Below, one piece after another: positions 25,345 through 34,376 of a stretch of 64,000 bases of DNA. Made by a program: the position numbers and the translations under genes. Source of the stretch: Pseudomonadota bacterium (GTDB lineage Bacteria; Desulfobacterota; Syntrophobacteria; Syntrophobacterales; Syntrophobacteraceae); the NCBI GenBank assembly GCA_023416335.1, contig JAEZHY010000090.1, positions 1 to 64,000 of the forward strand. The letters are read 5' to 3'. The notes beneath the pieces were generated by a model that saw only the letters and a list, made by a program, of their open reading frames with translations, was not told where the DNA came from and searched no databases. Position 1 is the stretch's first letter. Every line of letters starts with the position of its first letter.

Positions 25345-26157
25345 TCAGTCGCAGGCCCACTGTCCCGGGTCGTGGTGCTCGAGGTAGTATTTGCGATCCA
25401 TTGTGCCGAAAACCATGGCCCTGGTTATCGGCAGCTTCTCAGGCCGCAGCGCGAAATAGACATGGATGATCGCAAGCGCGATCAAGCTCACGCCGGCAAA
25501 CCCGTGCAGCAGGTACACCATCCCCCAGGTCATATCGTCAAAAAGATACGGGTTGCGGGTGAAGAACGGCGTCCGCACCCGGGACATCATGAGCACCCCG
25601 GTGGCAGCCATGCACAGCCCGACGGCAACGAGTGCGAGATGGAAGAGCTTGTTTCCGAGCAGGTATTTGCCCGGCTTTCCGGGGGCCGGACCGGAGTTGC
25701 CCAAAGTGCGCGTCATGGCGCGCCGGGCGTTATTAAGGTCGGTCCAGTTCGGCCAGATCGACCGGAATTCCAGGAACAGAACGGCATGGATAATGTGGAA
25801 GGCAATAGCGAGAACCAAAACGATTCCGGCAATCCAATGGATTTCCACCCAGGAAAACCGCAGGCCTACTTTCGGCAGAAAGGCGGTAAAGAGCAGCGTG
25901 AACATGGCGGCGGCCATTACCCAGTGAAACAGCCTTGCCGCGAGGGAATGCCGCGGCACTTTCTCCGGGACGCATGCCGCCTCCTCAGGGGGGACCGGCT
26001 CGGTCGGGACCTCGGGCTTCGAACGAAAACGCATCCAGACGGCGTGAACAACCAGGAAAGCCAGTCCGGCAAAAAGGGATACCCACAGCAGGTACCAGGC
26101 AATGTGAATCGGGACTTCCTGCCCCCACGGATTTTGAGCCCATGTAATCACGCCCAT
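25345..26157 (-). CDS. Cytochrome b subunit (formate dehydrogenase gamma/hydrogenase type)
   Basis: The 270-residue membrane protein has about five hydrophobic segments and histidines placed as in the cytochrome b561-like family (R-L-F-H-W-V-M about residue 81, E-I-H-W-I-A-G about 106, A-F-H-I-I-H about 119, L-L-H-G-F-A-G and I-I-H-V-Y-F-A). It would take electrons from the periplasmic hydroxylase to the quinone pool. The N-terminus carries an extra membrane segment. Its ATG overlaps the stop of the FAD-subunit gene by one base (TAATG). Confidence 0.8.
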   Translation of the reverse strand: MGVITWAQNPWGQEVPIHIAWYLLWVSLFAGLAFLVVHAVWMRFRSKPEVPTEPVPPEEAACVPEKVPRHSLAARLFHWVMAAAMFTLLFTAFLPKVGLRFSWVEIHWIAGIVLVLAIAFHIIHAVLFLEFRSIWPNWTDLNNARRAMTRTLGNSGPAPGKPGKYLLGNKLFHLALVAVGLCMAATGVLMMSRVRTPFFTRNPYLFDDMTWGMVYLLHGFAGVSLIALAIIHVYFALRPEKLPITRAMVFGTMDRKYYLEHHDPGQWACD

Positions 26158-27158
26158 TATTCCTCCCTGCCGCGTACGGCCCTTTTTACGAGATTGCGCA
26201 CGAGCGTCACCTTGTATGCATTGTGCTGGAGCGGCTGAGCGCCCGAGGTCGCGAGCCTTCCGACCATCTCCGCGGTTTCGTCGTTTTGAGGTTTGCCGCG
26301 AACAGCGTCCTCAACCCGCGCCAGGCGAACAGGGTGCGCCGCTACGGCGTTGAGAGCCAGGCGCATTCTTTCGATCCGGTCTCCGGATACGATCGTTGCG
26401 GATGCAATATTCACCAGAGGAAAGTCCCAGACATTGCGATCCCGGACCTTTTCGAAATAGAATCGTGCACCAGCCCAGGCGACAGGAATCCGGATTGCGG
26501 TCAGCAGGTCTCCGGGGTCGAGAACGTTCATTCGGGTAATGTCGTATCCCGGTCCGATGAAATAGTCTTCCGCTTTCACTTCACGCGTCCCATGGGCGTT
26601 TCGGATGCTCATCCGGGCATCCAGGGCAATCAGGGCAGGCGCCGTATCGGACGGGTTTACCGCGACGCAGCGGTCGGCGTCGAAGATTGCATGCTCCCGG
26701 TTCTGGCCGGTCGGCGTATCGGCGTAACACGTATTGCCGCCGGCACGGTAGCACGGCCAGCCGTTCCGGTAATACCAGCATCGGGCATCCTGGGAGACGT
26801 TGCCCCCGATGGTCCCCTGGTTGCGTATCTGGGGCGAAGCCGCCGATTCCGCCGCATGGGTCAGGATATTGAATTTCTCCTTTACAACCGGATGGCTCAC
26901 AACTTCGGTCAAGGTCGTCATGGCCCCTATTTCGAGCCCTCCATCGACCTCGCGCACTCCGCGCAATTCCTTTATCTGACTCAAATCGACCACCACCTTT
27001 GGCCGTTTGATCCGATCCTTGAACCATTCGAGACTGTCGAGCCCGCCCGCCAGTACCCAGGCGCCGGACCCGTACCGGGAAAGCAGCTCCAGCGCGTCCT
27101 CCGTGGTTGCCGGCTGAAAGAGCTGGAACGGCTGCATAACATCGCGAATTATCGCCAT
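26157..27158 (-). CDS. Molybdenum hydroxylase FAD-binding subunit (PaoB/HcrB-like)
   Basis: The 333-residue protein matches the FAD subunit of the xanthine dehydrogenase family: A-G-G-L-D-S-L near residue 37 and I-R-N-Q-G-T-I-G-G-N-V (about 110-120). A loop with four Cys (A-R-C-W-Y-Y, W-P-C-Y, N-T-C-Y, D-R-C-V; about 128-166) corresponds to the insert that binds a [4Fe-4S] cluster in 4-hydroxybenzoyl-CoA reductase and PaoB. It is separated from the catalytic subunit gene by a ~470-bp repeat-filled gap. Confidence 0.85.
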   Translation of the reverse strand: MAIIRDVMQPFQLFQPATTEDALELLSRYGSGAWVLAGGLDSLEWFKDRIKRPKVVVDLSQIKELRGVREVDGGLEIGAMTTLTEVVSHPVVKEKFNILTHAAESAASPQIRNQGTIGGNVSQDARCWYYRNGWPCYRAGGNTCYADTPTGQNREHAIFDADRCVAVNPSDTAPALIALDARMSIRNAHGTREVKAEDYFIGPGYDITRMNVLDPGDLLTAIRIPVAWAGARFYFEKVRDRNVWDFPLVNIASATIVSGDRIERMRLALNAVAAHPVRLARVEDAVRGKPQNDETAEMVGRLATSGAQPLQHNAYKVTLVRNLVKRAVRGREE

Positions 27159-27184
27159 AACACTTTCTCCTGCGGCATCAGAAA

Positions 27185-27620
27185 CTTATGGAACATAACA
27201 AAGCACGTGCTTGAACCATCGGGCCTGCCGGGCCGGGGTTCCCAAGGAAGATCTTGGGAACCAGCGAAAACCCAACCGGGAGCGGCGTGGGGTGGGCATC
27301 CAAGCTTTATCGTGCCCACCATCCAGCCCCTTGGAACAAACCTAATCGGGATGGCCGGGCGGTGGGCACCCGAAAAGGCCGGGTACCCACCCTACCGTCG
27401 CTGCCGCACTTCCGAATCGAAATCTCATCCTCATTCAAACGCGTCCGGGACGCGGCGACCCTGCTCTTATCAAACTTCAATCCAGCTTCGCGTTATCGCG
27501 GTTTCCCGACCGCGCCATTTCACTCTTCCCGGCCGGCACGGTCAGGAAACCGTGCCTCAACTCAACCTGACTTCATCCTCATTCAACCGGGTCCTGGTAC
27601 CCGGTGACCATGCCGGCTCC
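27185..27620. repeat. Dispersed GTGGGCACC-type repeat inside the hydroxylase operon
   Basis: About 430 bp without a gene between the FAD and catalytic subunits. It contains GGGTGGGCATCC, TCGTGCCCACC, GGTGGGCACCCGAAAA and GGGTACCCACCCTACCG, which recur at 54713-54760 and, in variants, at 38740 and 62150, plus several palindromes such as CCAAGGAAGATCTTGG. On the neighbours' strand it must be read through if the operon is one transcript. Confidence 0.7.
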
Positions 27621-27631
27621 CGTCAGCGCAT

Positions 27632-30112
27632 CTAAACCGGCTTTCCGGCCTGAAGCGAAGCCAGGATCATATCGGCCGTCACGGGCGCGCGACGAAAGAC
27701 GTCGTCGCCCAGGGCGTTCATAAGCGCATTGAGAACCGCCGCGCATGCGCCTCCGACCGGCGGCTCGCCGATTCCGCGCGCGCCGACCGGCGTCTCAGGA
27801 TCGGGAATGCCCAAGGCTTCCCATTGCATCCTGGCAGGTGAATCGAGTATGGTCGGCGGCTTGGTATGGTAGAACCGCTTGGCCAGCGGCAATCCGTAGT
27901 GCAGGTCGTACACCCACTTCTGGCCGACAGCGTGACCGATGCCGAGCATGGAACGACCGAGCACCTGGCCTCCGAAGGCTCGCGGATGCACCACCACCCC
28001 CGAGTCAGCGACCACGAGGAAATCCGGGATAGTATACATGCCCGTTTCGGAATCGACTTCGACCTCGGCAAAGCTTGCCACGTACGAAAAGGTCTGGCCG
28101 TCCCGCGGAAACTTGTCGCGCGCAACAGCAAGAAGCCCCTGGCCGGCAAGTGCCTTGACGGACTCCTTCGTGAGCTTGTTGATATCGTCCGGAAACTCGT
28201 GCCCGTCATAGATGCCGCCAAGTGCTACAGCTCTCTCCGCCGCCTCAGCGAAGCTCATGCCCTCCCCGCCGTCGGAACGGAAGACACGCTCCCCGGCAAT
28301 TTCATATTCTTCAGGGCTCCCGCCAAGAGTCAGGGCCGCGACTTCCCGCAATTTCTTTTTGGCGTCCAGGGCCACGGCAAGGGCCGCCCGAGACATGGCA
28401 TGTATGGTCTGGCTGCCGCCGGAAACGCAACTCCACGGCAGATGCCTGTCGGTATTGCCCCAGACTATCTCGCACCGCTCCCAGGGAACTCCCAGGGCAT
28501 CGGCCGCTACGCGAAAGACGTCGCTCCACGACTCCGTTCCCAGGTTGCCTATGCCGCAGTGGAATCGGATGACTCCGTCAGGCTTTATGACAAGAAGTCC
28601 GTCATATCCTATGGTACCGGCAACAAAGCAGCCCAGGCCCACGCCGATCCCGCGGACTTTCGCTCCCTTGCGTTGAGCACCCCCGGCTTTGCGCGCGTCC
28701 CAGTCGAAAAGAGATGCTCCGCGATCGAGGGCCTCCCTGACAAATGCGCTCGTGGCATGTGGACGTGATCCGTTGGCCCCCGGCGCTCCGAATTCGGCCT
28801 TGCCCTGCGGAGCGTTGATCCGCCGGATTTCCACCTGGTCGATCCCGAGTTTCCGCGCGGCCTTCGACAGCACCGGTTCCATGAGCGTCACGCCCTGCAT
28901 GCCTCCGGGGGAGGTCTGGGCGGCGCGTGTGGGCGTATTGGTCAGGACGGAAATCCCTCGCCACCGCATAGCGGCGGGCTGATAGAGGAGCGAGACGATG
29001 CGGCCCGACTGGACGCAATCGTTGTTATCATTGTGCGGACCGTTGTCCTGGAGGACAAACATATCGAGGGCAAGCAGGCGGCCCTCCCTGGAAAAACCCA
29101 CCTTCATGCGCCCGCAGAGACTCGGGCGCGCGCGGCCGATGAAATGCTCCGCCTCGCGGCTGACACGCATCATGACCGGCGCATTCGTCTTCTTTGAAAG
29201 GAGTGCCGGGATCACCAGCGAAAGAGAACCCGTAATCTTGCTGCCGTACCCGCCGCCGGTATATTCGCTGATAAACACGATCTTGTCGGTTTCCACATTC
29301 AGCCATCGCGCTATGGCCGGGATGGTCTGTATAGTCGCCTGTGTGCCGGAATGGATGAAAACCTTACCGTTTTGCCAGTAGGCCAGGGTCGAACGGGTCT
29401 CCAGGGTCTGGTGGCTCGTGTTCGGGGTCGTAAAAGTCTCGTCGAGTACCAGTGCCGCATTAGCAAACCCGGCTTCGATATCGCCGTACAACCACTGGGC
29501 GGCGGGTTTGTCGGTGGGCAGTTGCCCATCCTTAGCCTGAGAAAAATCCGCTTCGGTCCATTTGATTTCACGCACCTCGGGAGCGGGAGATTGAGATTCC
29601 TCCGGCTTTTTCTCGGGCTGAACCCATACGTTGCCTTCCATTCGGGCATTCGGACCGCCGGGACGCAGACTGTCCAGGGGATCGATCACGAACGGAAGCG
29701 GATCGTATTCGATTTCTATTTTTTCGATGGCATCGGCAGCCGTCAGTTCATCGACAGCAGCCAGGGCGAGGATGGGAGCGCCCTGGAATGCCGGTTCCAT
29801 GCTGAGCGCGGTTTCCGACCACCTGGTAGCCTTGACCACGGCGCCGGTGTCGGTCACGAAATCGGTCGGCGGAGGGAGTTCGTCCGCGGTGAGAATCGCT
29901 TTCACGCCCGGGGTCGCCAGTGCGGCATCGGTATTGATGCGCTTCACGCGCGCATGGGGCATGGGGCTCAGCAGCAGCTTGCAATAGAGCATGCCCTCGG
30001 CGCTGAAATCTTCGGTGAACCTGGCCGCTCCCGTCAGCTTCGCCTGCAGGTCCGGGGTGGTATAGTTGCTGCCGACCAGCTTCTGTCCGGAATTCTTCGC
30101 TTCGTCCGGCAT
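27632..30112 (-). CDS. Molybdenum hydroxylase catalytic subunit (xanthine dehydrogenase/PaoC family)
   Basis: The 826-residue protein is the molybdopterin-binding large subunit: L-T-G-A-A-R-F-T-E-D near residue 27, E-Y-T-G-G-G-Y-G-S-K (about 278-287), the M-Q-G-V-T-L region, and at the C-terminus P-V-G-A-R-G-I-G-E-P-P with the catalytic Glu. It hydroxylates an aldehyde or N-heterocycle using water. An extra acidic segment (about residues 155-200) interrupts the usual N-terminal part. It has no signal peptide of its own and would cross the membrane with the Tat-tagged small subunit, whose gene ends two bases upstream. Confidence 0.85.
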   Translation of the reverse strand: MPDEAKNSGQKLVGSNYTTPDLQAKLTGAARFTEDFSAEGMLYCKLLLSPMPHARVKRINTDAALATPGVKAILTADELPPPTDFVTDTGAVVKATRWSETALSMEPAFQGAPILALAAVDELTAADAIEKIEIEYDPLPFVIDPLDSLRPGGPNARMEGNVWVQPEKKPEESQSPAPEVREIKWTEADFSQAKDGQLPTDKPAAQWLYGDIEAGFANAALVLDETFTTPNTSHQTLETRSTLAYWQNGKVFIHSGTQATIQTIPAIARWLNVETDKIVFISEYTGGGYGSKITGSLSLVIPALLSKKTNAPVMMRVSREAEHFIGRARPSLCGRMKVGFSREGRLLALDMFVLQDNGPHNDNNDCVQSGRIVSLLYQPAAMRWRGISVLTNTPTRAAQTSPGGMQGVTLMEPVLSKAARKLGIDQVEIRRINAPQGKAEFGAPGANGSRPHATSAFVREALDRGASLFDWDARKAGGAQRKGAKVRGIGVGLGCFVAGTIGYDGLLVIKPDGVIRFHCGIGNLGTESWSDVFRVAADALGVPWERCEIVWGNTDRHLPWSCVSGGSQTIHAMSRAALAVALDAKKKLREVAALTLGGSPEEYEIAGERVFRSDGGEGMSFAEAAERAVALGGIYDGHEFPDDINKLTKESVKALAGQGLLAVARDKFPRDGQTFSYVASFAEVEVDSETGMYTIPDFLVVADSGVVVHPRAFGGQVLGRSMLGIGHAVGQKWVYDLHYGLPLAKRFYHTKPPTILDSPARMQWEALGIPDPETPVGARGIGEPPVGGACAAVLNALMNALGDDVFRRAPVTADMILASLQAGKPV

Positions 30113-30114
30113 GG

Positions 30115-30741
30115 CTAAGCCTCCCTGAGATATTTCGCGCCGCGCATCAGGCCGTCGAGGATCTTCTCATAATCCTGGCAGCGGCACAGATTTCCGGAGA
30201 TCCCGTGAGCCATTTCATCACGGGTCGGGTTGGGATTGGTTTTCAAAAAGCCCATTGCCGCCATGAGAAAACCGGGAGCGCAGTACCCGCACTGGAAGCC
30301 CTGTTCGTCAAGGACGCCCTGCTGCAGCGGATGGAGCTTCCCATCGGCGCCGGCAAGCCCTTCGACGGTCACGATTTTCTTTCCCCTTACGGAATGCGTG
30401 AGGATCGAGCAGGAGTACTGGGGAATATCGTCGATAAGCACGGTGCAGGCGCCACACTCGCCGCGATCGCAGCCAATCTTGACCCCGGTGAGCCCAAGCT
30501 TGCTGCGGAGCGTTGATGCCAGCGTTTCCTGCTGCATCACATCGACGTGGCGCTGCTTGCCGTTAACATCGAGCGTTATGAGCCTTTCGACCGACCCGGG
30601 AGAAGCTTTCGAACCCGCAAGCACCGTGCCCTTGAACATGTAGCCGGCTCCAGACACGGCCCCCGCTGCGATTACGCCCTTGATAAAGGCCCTTCTCGTG
30701 ATCCTTTTTTGCGCAATATCCTCATTTTCGGTATCGGACAT
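30115..30741 (-). CDS. [2Fe-2S] subunit of molybdenum hydroxylase, Tat-exported (PaoA-like)
   Basis: The 208-residue protein starts with a twin-arginine signal (T-R-R-A-F-I-K-G-V then a hydrophobic stretch, about residues 15-40). It then carries two [2Fe-2S] domains: C-D-R-G-E-C-G-A-C-T-V...C, and C-G-Y-C-A-P-G...C-R-C. The ATG at 30741 has GAGGTGA upstream, preferred over an earlier in-frame start. A Tat signal on this subunit together with the Cys-rich FAD subunit is the pattern of E. coli periplasmic aldehyde oxidoreductase PaoABC. Confidence 0.88.
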   Translation of the reverse strand: MSDTENEDIAQKRITRRAFIKGVIAAGAVSGAGYMFKGTVLAGSKASPGSVERLITLDVNGKQRHVDVMQQETLASTLRSKLGLTGVKIGCDRGECGACTVLIDDIPQYSCSILTHSVRGKKIVTVEGLAGADGKLHPLQQGVLDEQGFQCGYCAPGFLMAAMGFLKTNPNPTRDEMAHGISGNLCRCQDYEKILDGLMRGAKYLREA

Positions 30742-30989
30742 GCAAATCACCTCGTCCCGCATTATTCACAACAGGCTCTTTTGACCCAAAGCGTTCCTTT
30801 TGGCAATTTCGGACTTTGGGTCGTGAACGGAACTCCCCGCCTCACATCCGGAACAGAATAGGGAAAGAGCGGGCCGTTCTTCGAAACTTTGATTCTACAT
30901 ACCATGGACAATTTACGAATTTGTGACCGAGGCTTTACGTTCTGTAAAAGATCCTCGCGAGGATTTCATAAAGTTATTCCCGAAGATTG
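30742..30989. other. Intergenic region upstream of the hydroxylase operon
   Basis: About 250 bp between the SDR and the hydroxylase operon. No clear promoter or terminator was identified. Confidence 0.35.
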
Positions 30990-31760
30990 CTAAGTCGGCT
31001 CGCGGTGGATGTACATCTGCCCCACTCCGGCCTGGTCCGTCGGGAAAACGACCATCTCCTGGATGTTTACACGTTGCGGCCGCTCCAGGCACCAGATCAC
31101 GGCATCAGCAATGTCTTCGGGCAGGAGGGCATCGATTCCCGCGTATACGGCTTCCGCTTTCGTTTCATCTCCCAGGCGGGCAAGGCTAAACTCCGTTTTG
31201 ACCATCCCGGGCTCGATGTTCGTTACGCGGATTTTCTTTCCGATCAGATCCATGCGCAAGCCTTCGGTAATTGCCCGTACCCCGAACTTCGTCGCACAGT
31301 AAACGACGCTGCCGGGAAGGGTCCAGCGGCCCGCGACCGAACCGATATTCACGATATACCCCGAATTGCGTTCGATCATGTGCGGCAGGATCAGGCGCGT
31401 CATATAAAGCAGACCTTTGAGATTGGTATCTATCATCTGCTCCCAGTCCCCGATCGCTTGTTTGTGCATCGGGCCGGTTCCTCTACCCAGTCCGGCATTG
31501 TTGACAAGTATCGAAATCTTCGAAACAAGGTCCGCTTTGCCCTTGAGCGCGGCCTCGCACTGTTCGAAGTCGCCGATGTCGAATACCAGCGTTTCAACCT
31601 GCACTGCATACGTACGAGTGAGTTCGTCCCTGAGTTCCAGCAGCCTGTTTTCCCTGCGTGCACAGACGAGAAGATTGACTCCGCGGGCAGCCAACTGTCC
31701 GGCAATAGCCTTCCCCATCCCGGCTGAAGCACCTGTAACCAGTGCCCATGAATCTTTCAT
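30990..31760 (-). CDS. SDR family oxidoreductase (YdfG-like)
   Basis: The 256-residue protein has the cofactor motif V-T-G-A-S-A-G-M-G-K-A, N-N-A-G-L-G and the catalytic S (N-I-G-S-V-A-G) and Y-C-A-T-K-F. It most resembles the 3-hydroxy acid dehydrogenase/YdfG group acting on small hydroxy acids or carbonyl compounds. It ends about 250 bp before the hydroxylase operon on the same strand, so a common pathway is possible. Confidence 0.83.
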   Translation of the reverse strand: MKDSWALVTGASAGMGKAIAGQLAARGVNLLVCARRENRLLELRDELTRTYAVQVETLVFDIGDFEQCEAALKGKADLVSKISILVNNAGLGRGTGPMHKQAIGDWEQMIDTNLKGLLYMTRLILPHMIERNSGYIVNIGSVAGRWTLPGSVVYCATKFGVRAITEGLRMDLIGKKIRVTNIEPGMVKTEFSLARLGDETKAEAVYAGIDALLPEDIADAVIWCLERPQRVNIQEMVVFPTDQAGVGQMYIHREPT

Positions 31761-32137
31761 AGGGTATCCCTCGTATCAGTGATTCATTTTTCCGCGGCGG
31801 GCGTTGCCCTTTGCGCAACCTATCCTCCTGCCCGGGCTCATCCGGAACGGAGTAAAGATAAACATCCCCGCCGCAAAAGCCGGAATCGGTGCAAAATCTT
31901 CGGCTGCTTCATGTGAAATCCCCAAGGCGAAAAAATTCTTTGCAACACTTTTTGTCTGTTTTCAGATGATAGGTATGAAAATGTTGGAATAGAATCACAG
32001 GATCAAGACTGGATCAAACGATCTCTGCTGATTGTGACGTCATTCTGACGGTAGGGCAAAAGAACTCCCTTTTTCCCCAAGCCGTAGATGGTAGATGCCT
32101 GAACATGCATCATATCGGCACGGAGCGCAGCAATCTC

Positions 32138-32308
32138 ATGAACGGTGAGACGACTGAAAGAAAAATAAAGGCCCCCACAGCCACGGATTGGGACAGACTG
32201 CGCACTATGAGCGGCGCTGAACTGCATGCGGCTGTCGAATCCGATCCCGACGCGTACCCCACCGATGAAGAGTTTTGGAAGGAAGCGGAAGTTATTTGGC
32301 CGCGTTAA
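32138..32308 (+). CDS. Small protein, BrnA-like antitoxin N-terminal pattern
   Basis: A 56-codon frame with T-D-W-D-R-L-R-T-M-S-G-A-E-L and D-P-D-A-Y-P-T-D-E-E-F-W-K-E-A. This order (DW..L..M, then PD..P..DEEFW..A) recalls BrnA-type antitoxins, but the DNA-binding C-terminus is missing and no toxin gene was recognised beside it. No ribosome binding site is evident. It ends two bases before the convergent methyltransferase. Confidence 0.4.
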   Translation: MNGETTERKIKAPTATDWDRLRTMSGAELHAAVESDPDAYPTDEEFWKEAEVIWPR

Positions 32309-32309
32309 A

Positions 32310-33005
32310 TCAATTCTTTCTGATCAGGTAAATCCCATCCCGAATTGTAAGAAACAACTTCTCGACCCGGCCGTCCGCGTTCACCATTTCATTGAATTCC
32401 GCCATGGCCCGGCTGTCTTCGTCCTTTGGATCGAAGATCCTGCCGTACCAGAGCGCGTTGTCGGCAAGGATCAGGCCGCCGGATCGTACAATCCTCATAG
32501 CTTCGGCATAATAGGCAATGTAGTTCTTTTTATCTGCGTCGATAAAAATGAGGTCCGCCCAAGCGTCAGGCAGGTTTTTCAATATATCGAGCGCCTCGCC
32601 CATCCTGATTTTGATCTTGCTGCCGCTGGGACTTCGGTTGAAATAACCCTGCGCGATCTTTGCATAGTCCGGGTTCTTCTCGATCGTGACGATTTCTCCG
32701 TTCGTGGGGATCGCTTCGGCCATTGCCAGCGCAGAGTAGCCGGTAAAGGTGCCGACCTCGACAATACGCCGCGCGCCGGAAAGCAGGGCAATCAACTGCA
32801 GGAATCGACCTTCCGTCCTGCCGGTGAGCATGCTCGGATAGGGTGTGCCCGTCAGTGTAAAACTCTCGATTTCTTCCAGGATGTCCGACAGGGGCGATGT
32901 GTGATCGCCGGCATATTCTTCAGCGTGCTTTGCAACGGCATCCATAAAGCAGTAGATGCCGGAATATCGAGCAGACTTTCCCTTGAAACCTGATTTATTG
33001 CTCAT
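32310..33005 (-). CDS. SAM-dependent O-methyltransferase (caffeoyl-CoA OMT family)
   Basis: The 231-residue protein matches the class I O-methyltransferase family: G-R-T-E-G-R-F-L-Q-L near residue 62, the SAM motif I-V-E-V-G-T-F-T-G-Y-S-A-L (about 80-92), and L-I-F-I-D-A-D-K-K-N-Y (about 151-161) with the metal and SAM acidic residues, then G-G-L-I-L-A-D-N. It probably methylates a catechol-like hydroxyl group; the substrate is unknown. AGGG lies upstream of the ATG. Confidence 0.85.
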   Translation of the reverse strand: MSNKSGFKGKSARYSGIYCFMDAVAKHAEEYAGDHTSPLSDILEEIESFTLTGTPYPSMLTGRTEGRFLQLIALLSGARRIVEVGTFTGYSALAMAEAIPTNGEIVTIEKNPDYAKIAQGYFNRSPSGSKIKIRMGEALDILKNLPDAWADLIFIDADKKNYIAYYAEAMRIVRSGGLILADNALWYGRIFDPKDEDSRAMAEFNEMVNADGRVEKLFLTIRDGIYLIRKN

Positions 33006-33270
33006 TCAAAAACCCTCCCTGATTTTTTGTGATCTCACGGTGATGGTCGGATAAATTAGGGTAATTTTCACCGTTCGCAAGCAGCGCATTCGGTCGCACC
33101 GGGCAACGGTCGCGAAGACTCGCCTTTTTTCTTTCAAGTATTTTTAAGGAAATCCGATTTCAATAATGTAATGAGGGGTCTTTTCGGCAGACACCTGCCG
33201 GATCACTGAAAATCGTTGATTTTCCCTGTTTTCGTAAGGAATTCGACACCGTCCGGAATGGGAACGCATC

Positions 33271-33942
33271 GTGGCACATTCTATGAATAACGTACGTTTA
33301 CCGGGACTGATCGCAATCTTTATCGCCCTGAGCTGCATGACCGGTTGTATAGCGAGCCGACTTCACGAACAGTCGAGCCGGTCCGTACAATCGGGCATGG
33401 AAGTTTTTGTGCAGTCGGCAATAGAGTATCACCTGATGGATACGGCAGTCGTATTTCCATTCAGCTCGCCTCCGGAATGGGAGAATACAATTGGTCCGAT
33501 GACGTCCGCCTTTCAGGCCCGGCTTGTTCAGAGGCAGCCGTTCAGGGAGATAAAGGCGCTCCCCTATCCCGTAAAATCGGATACGGAGGCACTCTGGTTT
33601 GCCAGGAACGAGGGATGCAGTCTCGCCGTCATCCCCTCAACCCTGTATCGGATGGACGGGACTGGGGCAATGCCCACGAAGGTGGTGATCCGGACCAGAA
33701 TACTGGATGCGAGAAGCGGCAACGTCCTGTGGGATGTGAAGCAAGAGGCAATTTCCGAACCGGGAGCGGACATAGACCTGACATGGAACACCATCTCGGG
33801 CCAACCCGCTCAGAGGTGTTACGTCCTGGTCGACCGGCTTGCATCGCAGTTTGCCGATTTCCTGGCGCTGCCCTATGAAGTGAAAGAGAAGGAAAACAAG
33901 AATTCAACGGGTTTGATCCCCCGATTATTCAGATTGCAGTAA
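33271..33942 (+). CDS. Putative lipoprotein
   Basis: The 223-residue protein has a lipoprotein signal (hydrophobic stretch, then L-S-C-M-T-G-C as lipobox) and a soluble domain with no recognised family, rich in features such as V-F-P-F-S-S-P-P-E-W and I-L-D-A-R-S-G-N-V-L-W-D-V, the latter reminiscent of outer-membrane lipoproteins that assemble beta structures. GTG start with GGGAAC upstream; the ATG at 33283 is an alternative. It is 29 bp before flaG and probably belongs to the flagellar group. Confidence 0.7.
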   Translation: MAHSMNNVRLPGLIAIFIALSCMTGCIASRLHEQSSRSVQSGMEVFVQSAIEYHLMDTAVVFPFSSPPEWENTIGPMTSAFQARLVQRQPFREIKALPYPVKSDTEALWFARNEGCSLAVIPSTLYRMDGTGAMPTKVVIRTRILDARSGNVLWDVKQEAISEPGADIDLTWNTISGQPAQRCYVLVDRLASQFADFLALPYEVKEKENKNSTGLIPRLFRLQ

Positions 33943-33971
33943 ACTTTTCGCAGCGATCATTGGAGACCGCC

Positions 33972-34376
33972 ATGAGTGTAAACACAGGTGAAATTCAACC
34001 GGTGGGGAACGAACAGTGGGTTGCCCCGGACCTGAACAGAAAAGAAGCCCACGTTGTCGCGCCCGTCGGAAGGAGCGAAGGTGGAGCCGCCACGAAGCTC
34101 GAGGACAACAAGACCAATTACAGGCCCGGCTCGGATTCTTCGCCCGACAGACAAACGCAGGGGCAGAACGAACTCCCCAAAGAACTGCAGGATTTTCTGA
34201 ACGAAACCTTTAATATTCGCCTCGAATACAAAAAAGGGGCGGATGGAAGAATGGTCGTTCAGGTGCTCGACAGCACCACGGGAGACGTGATCCGTCAGAT
34301 CCCGCCGGAAAGTTTTGACAAAATCAGTGAGAAGTTGGAGGAATTGCGGGGAATTATATTTGATGGCAAGGCGTAA
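33972..34376 (+). CDS. flaG: FlaG family flagellar protein
   Basis: The 134-residue protein ends with the FlaG domain (L-Q-D-F-L-N-E-T-F-N-I-R-L-E-Y..., V-V-Q-V-L-D-S-T-T-G-D-V-I-R-Q-I-P-P-E about residues 103-121), while the first half is a low-complexity polar region. FlaG proteins influence filament length in some bacteria. GGAG six bases before the ATG at 33972. The next gene starts on the base after its stop. Confidence 0.85.
   Translation: MSVNTGEIQPVGNEQWVAPDLNRKEAHVVAPVGRSEGGAATKLEDNKTNYRPGSDSSPDRQTQGQNELPKELQDFLNETFNIRLEYKKGADGRMVVQVLDSTTGDVIRQIPPESFDKISEKLEELRGIIFDGKA

Noticed and set aside
25342..27635. Long plus-strand frames opposite cytochrome b and the FAD subunit
   Set aside because: No domains or ribosome binding sites; both genes on the minus strand are clear.
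32003..32227. Minus-strand open frame as partner toxin or gene of the small BrnA-like protein
   Set aside because: No BrnT-like or other toxin motif and no start signal; overlaps the small gene antisense.
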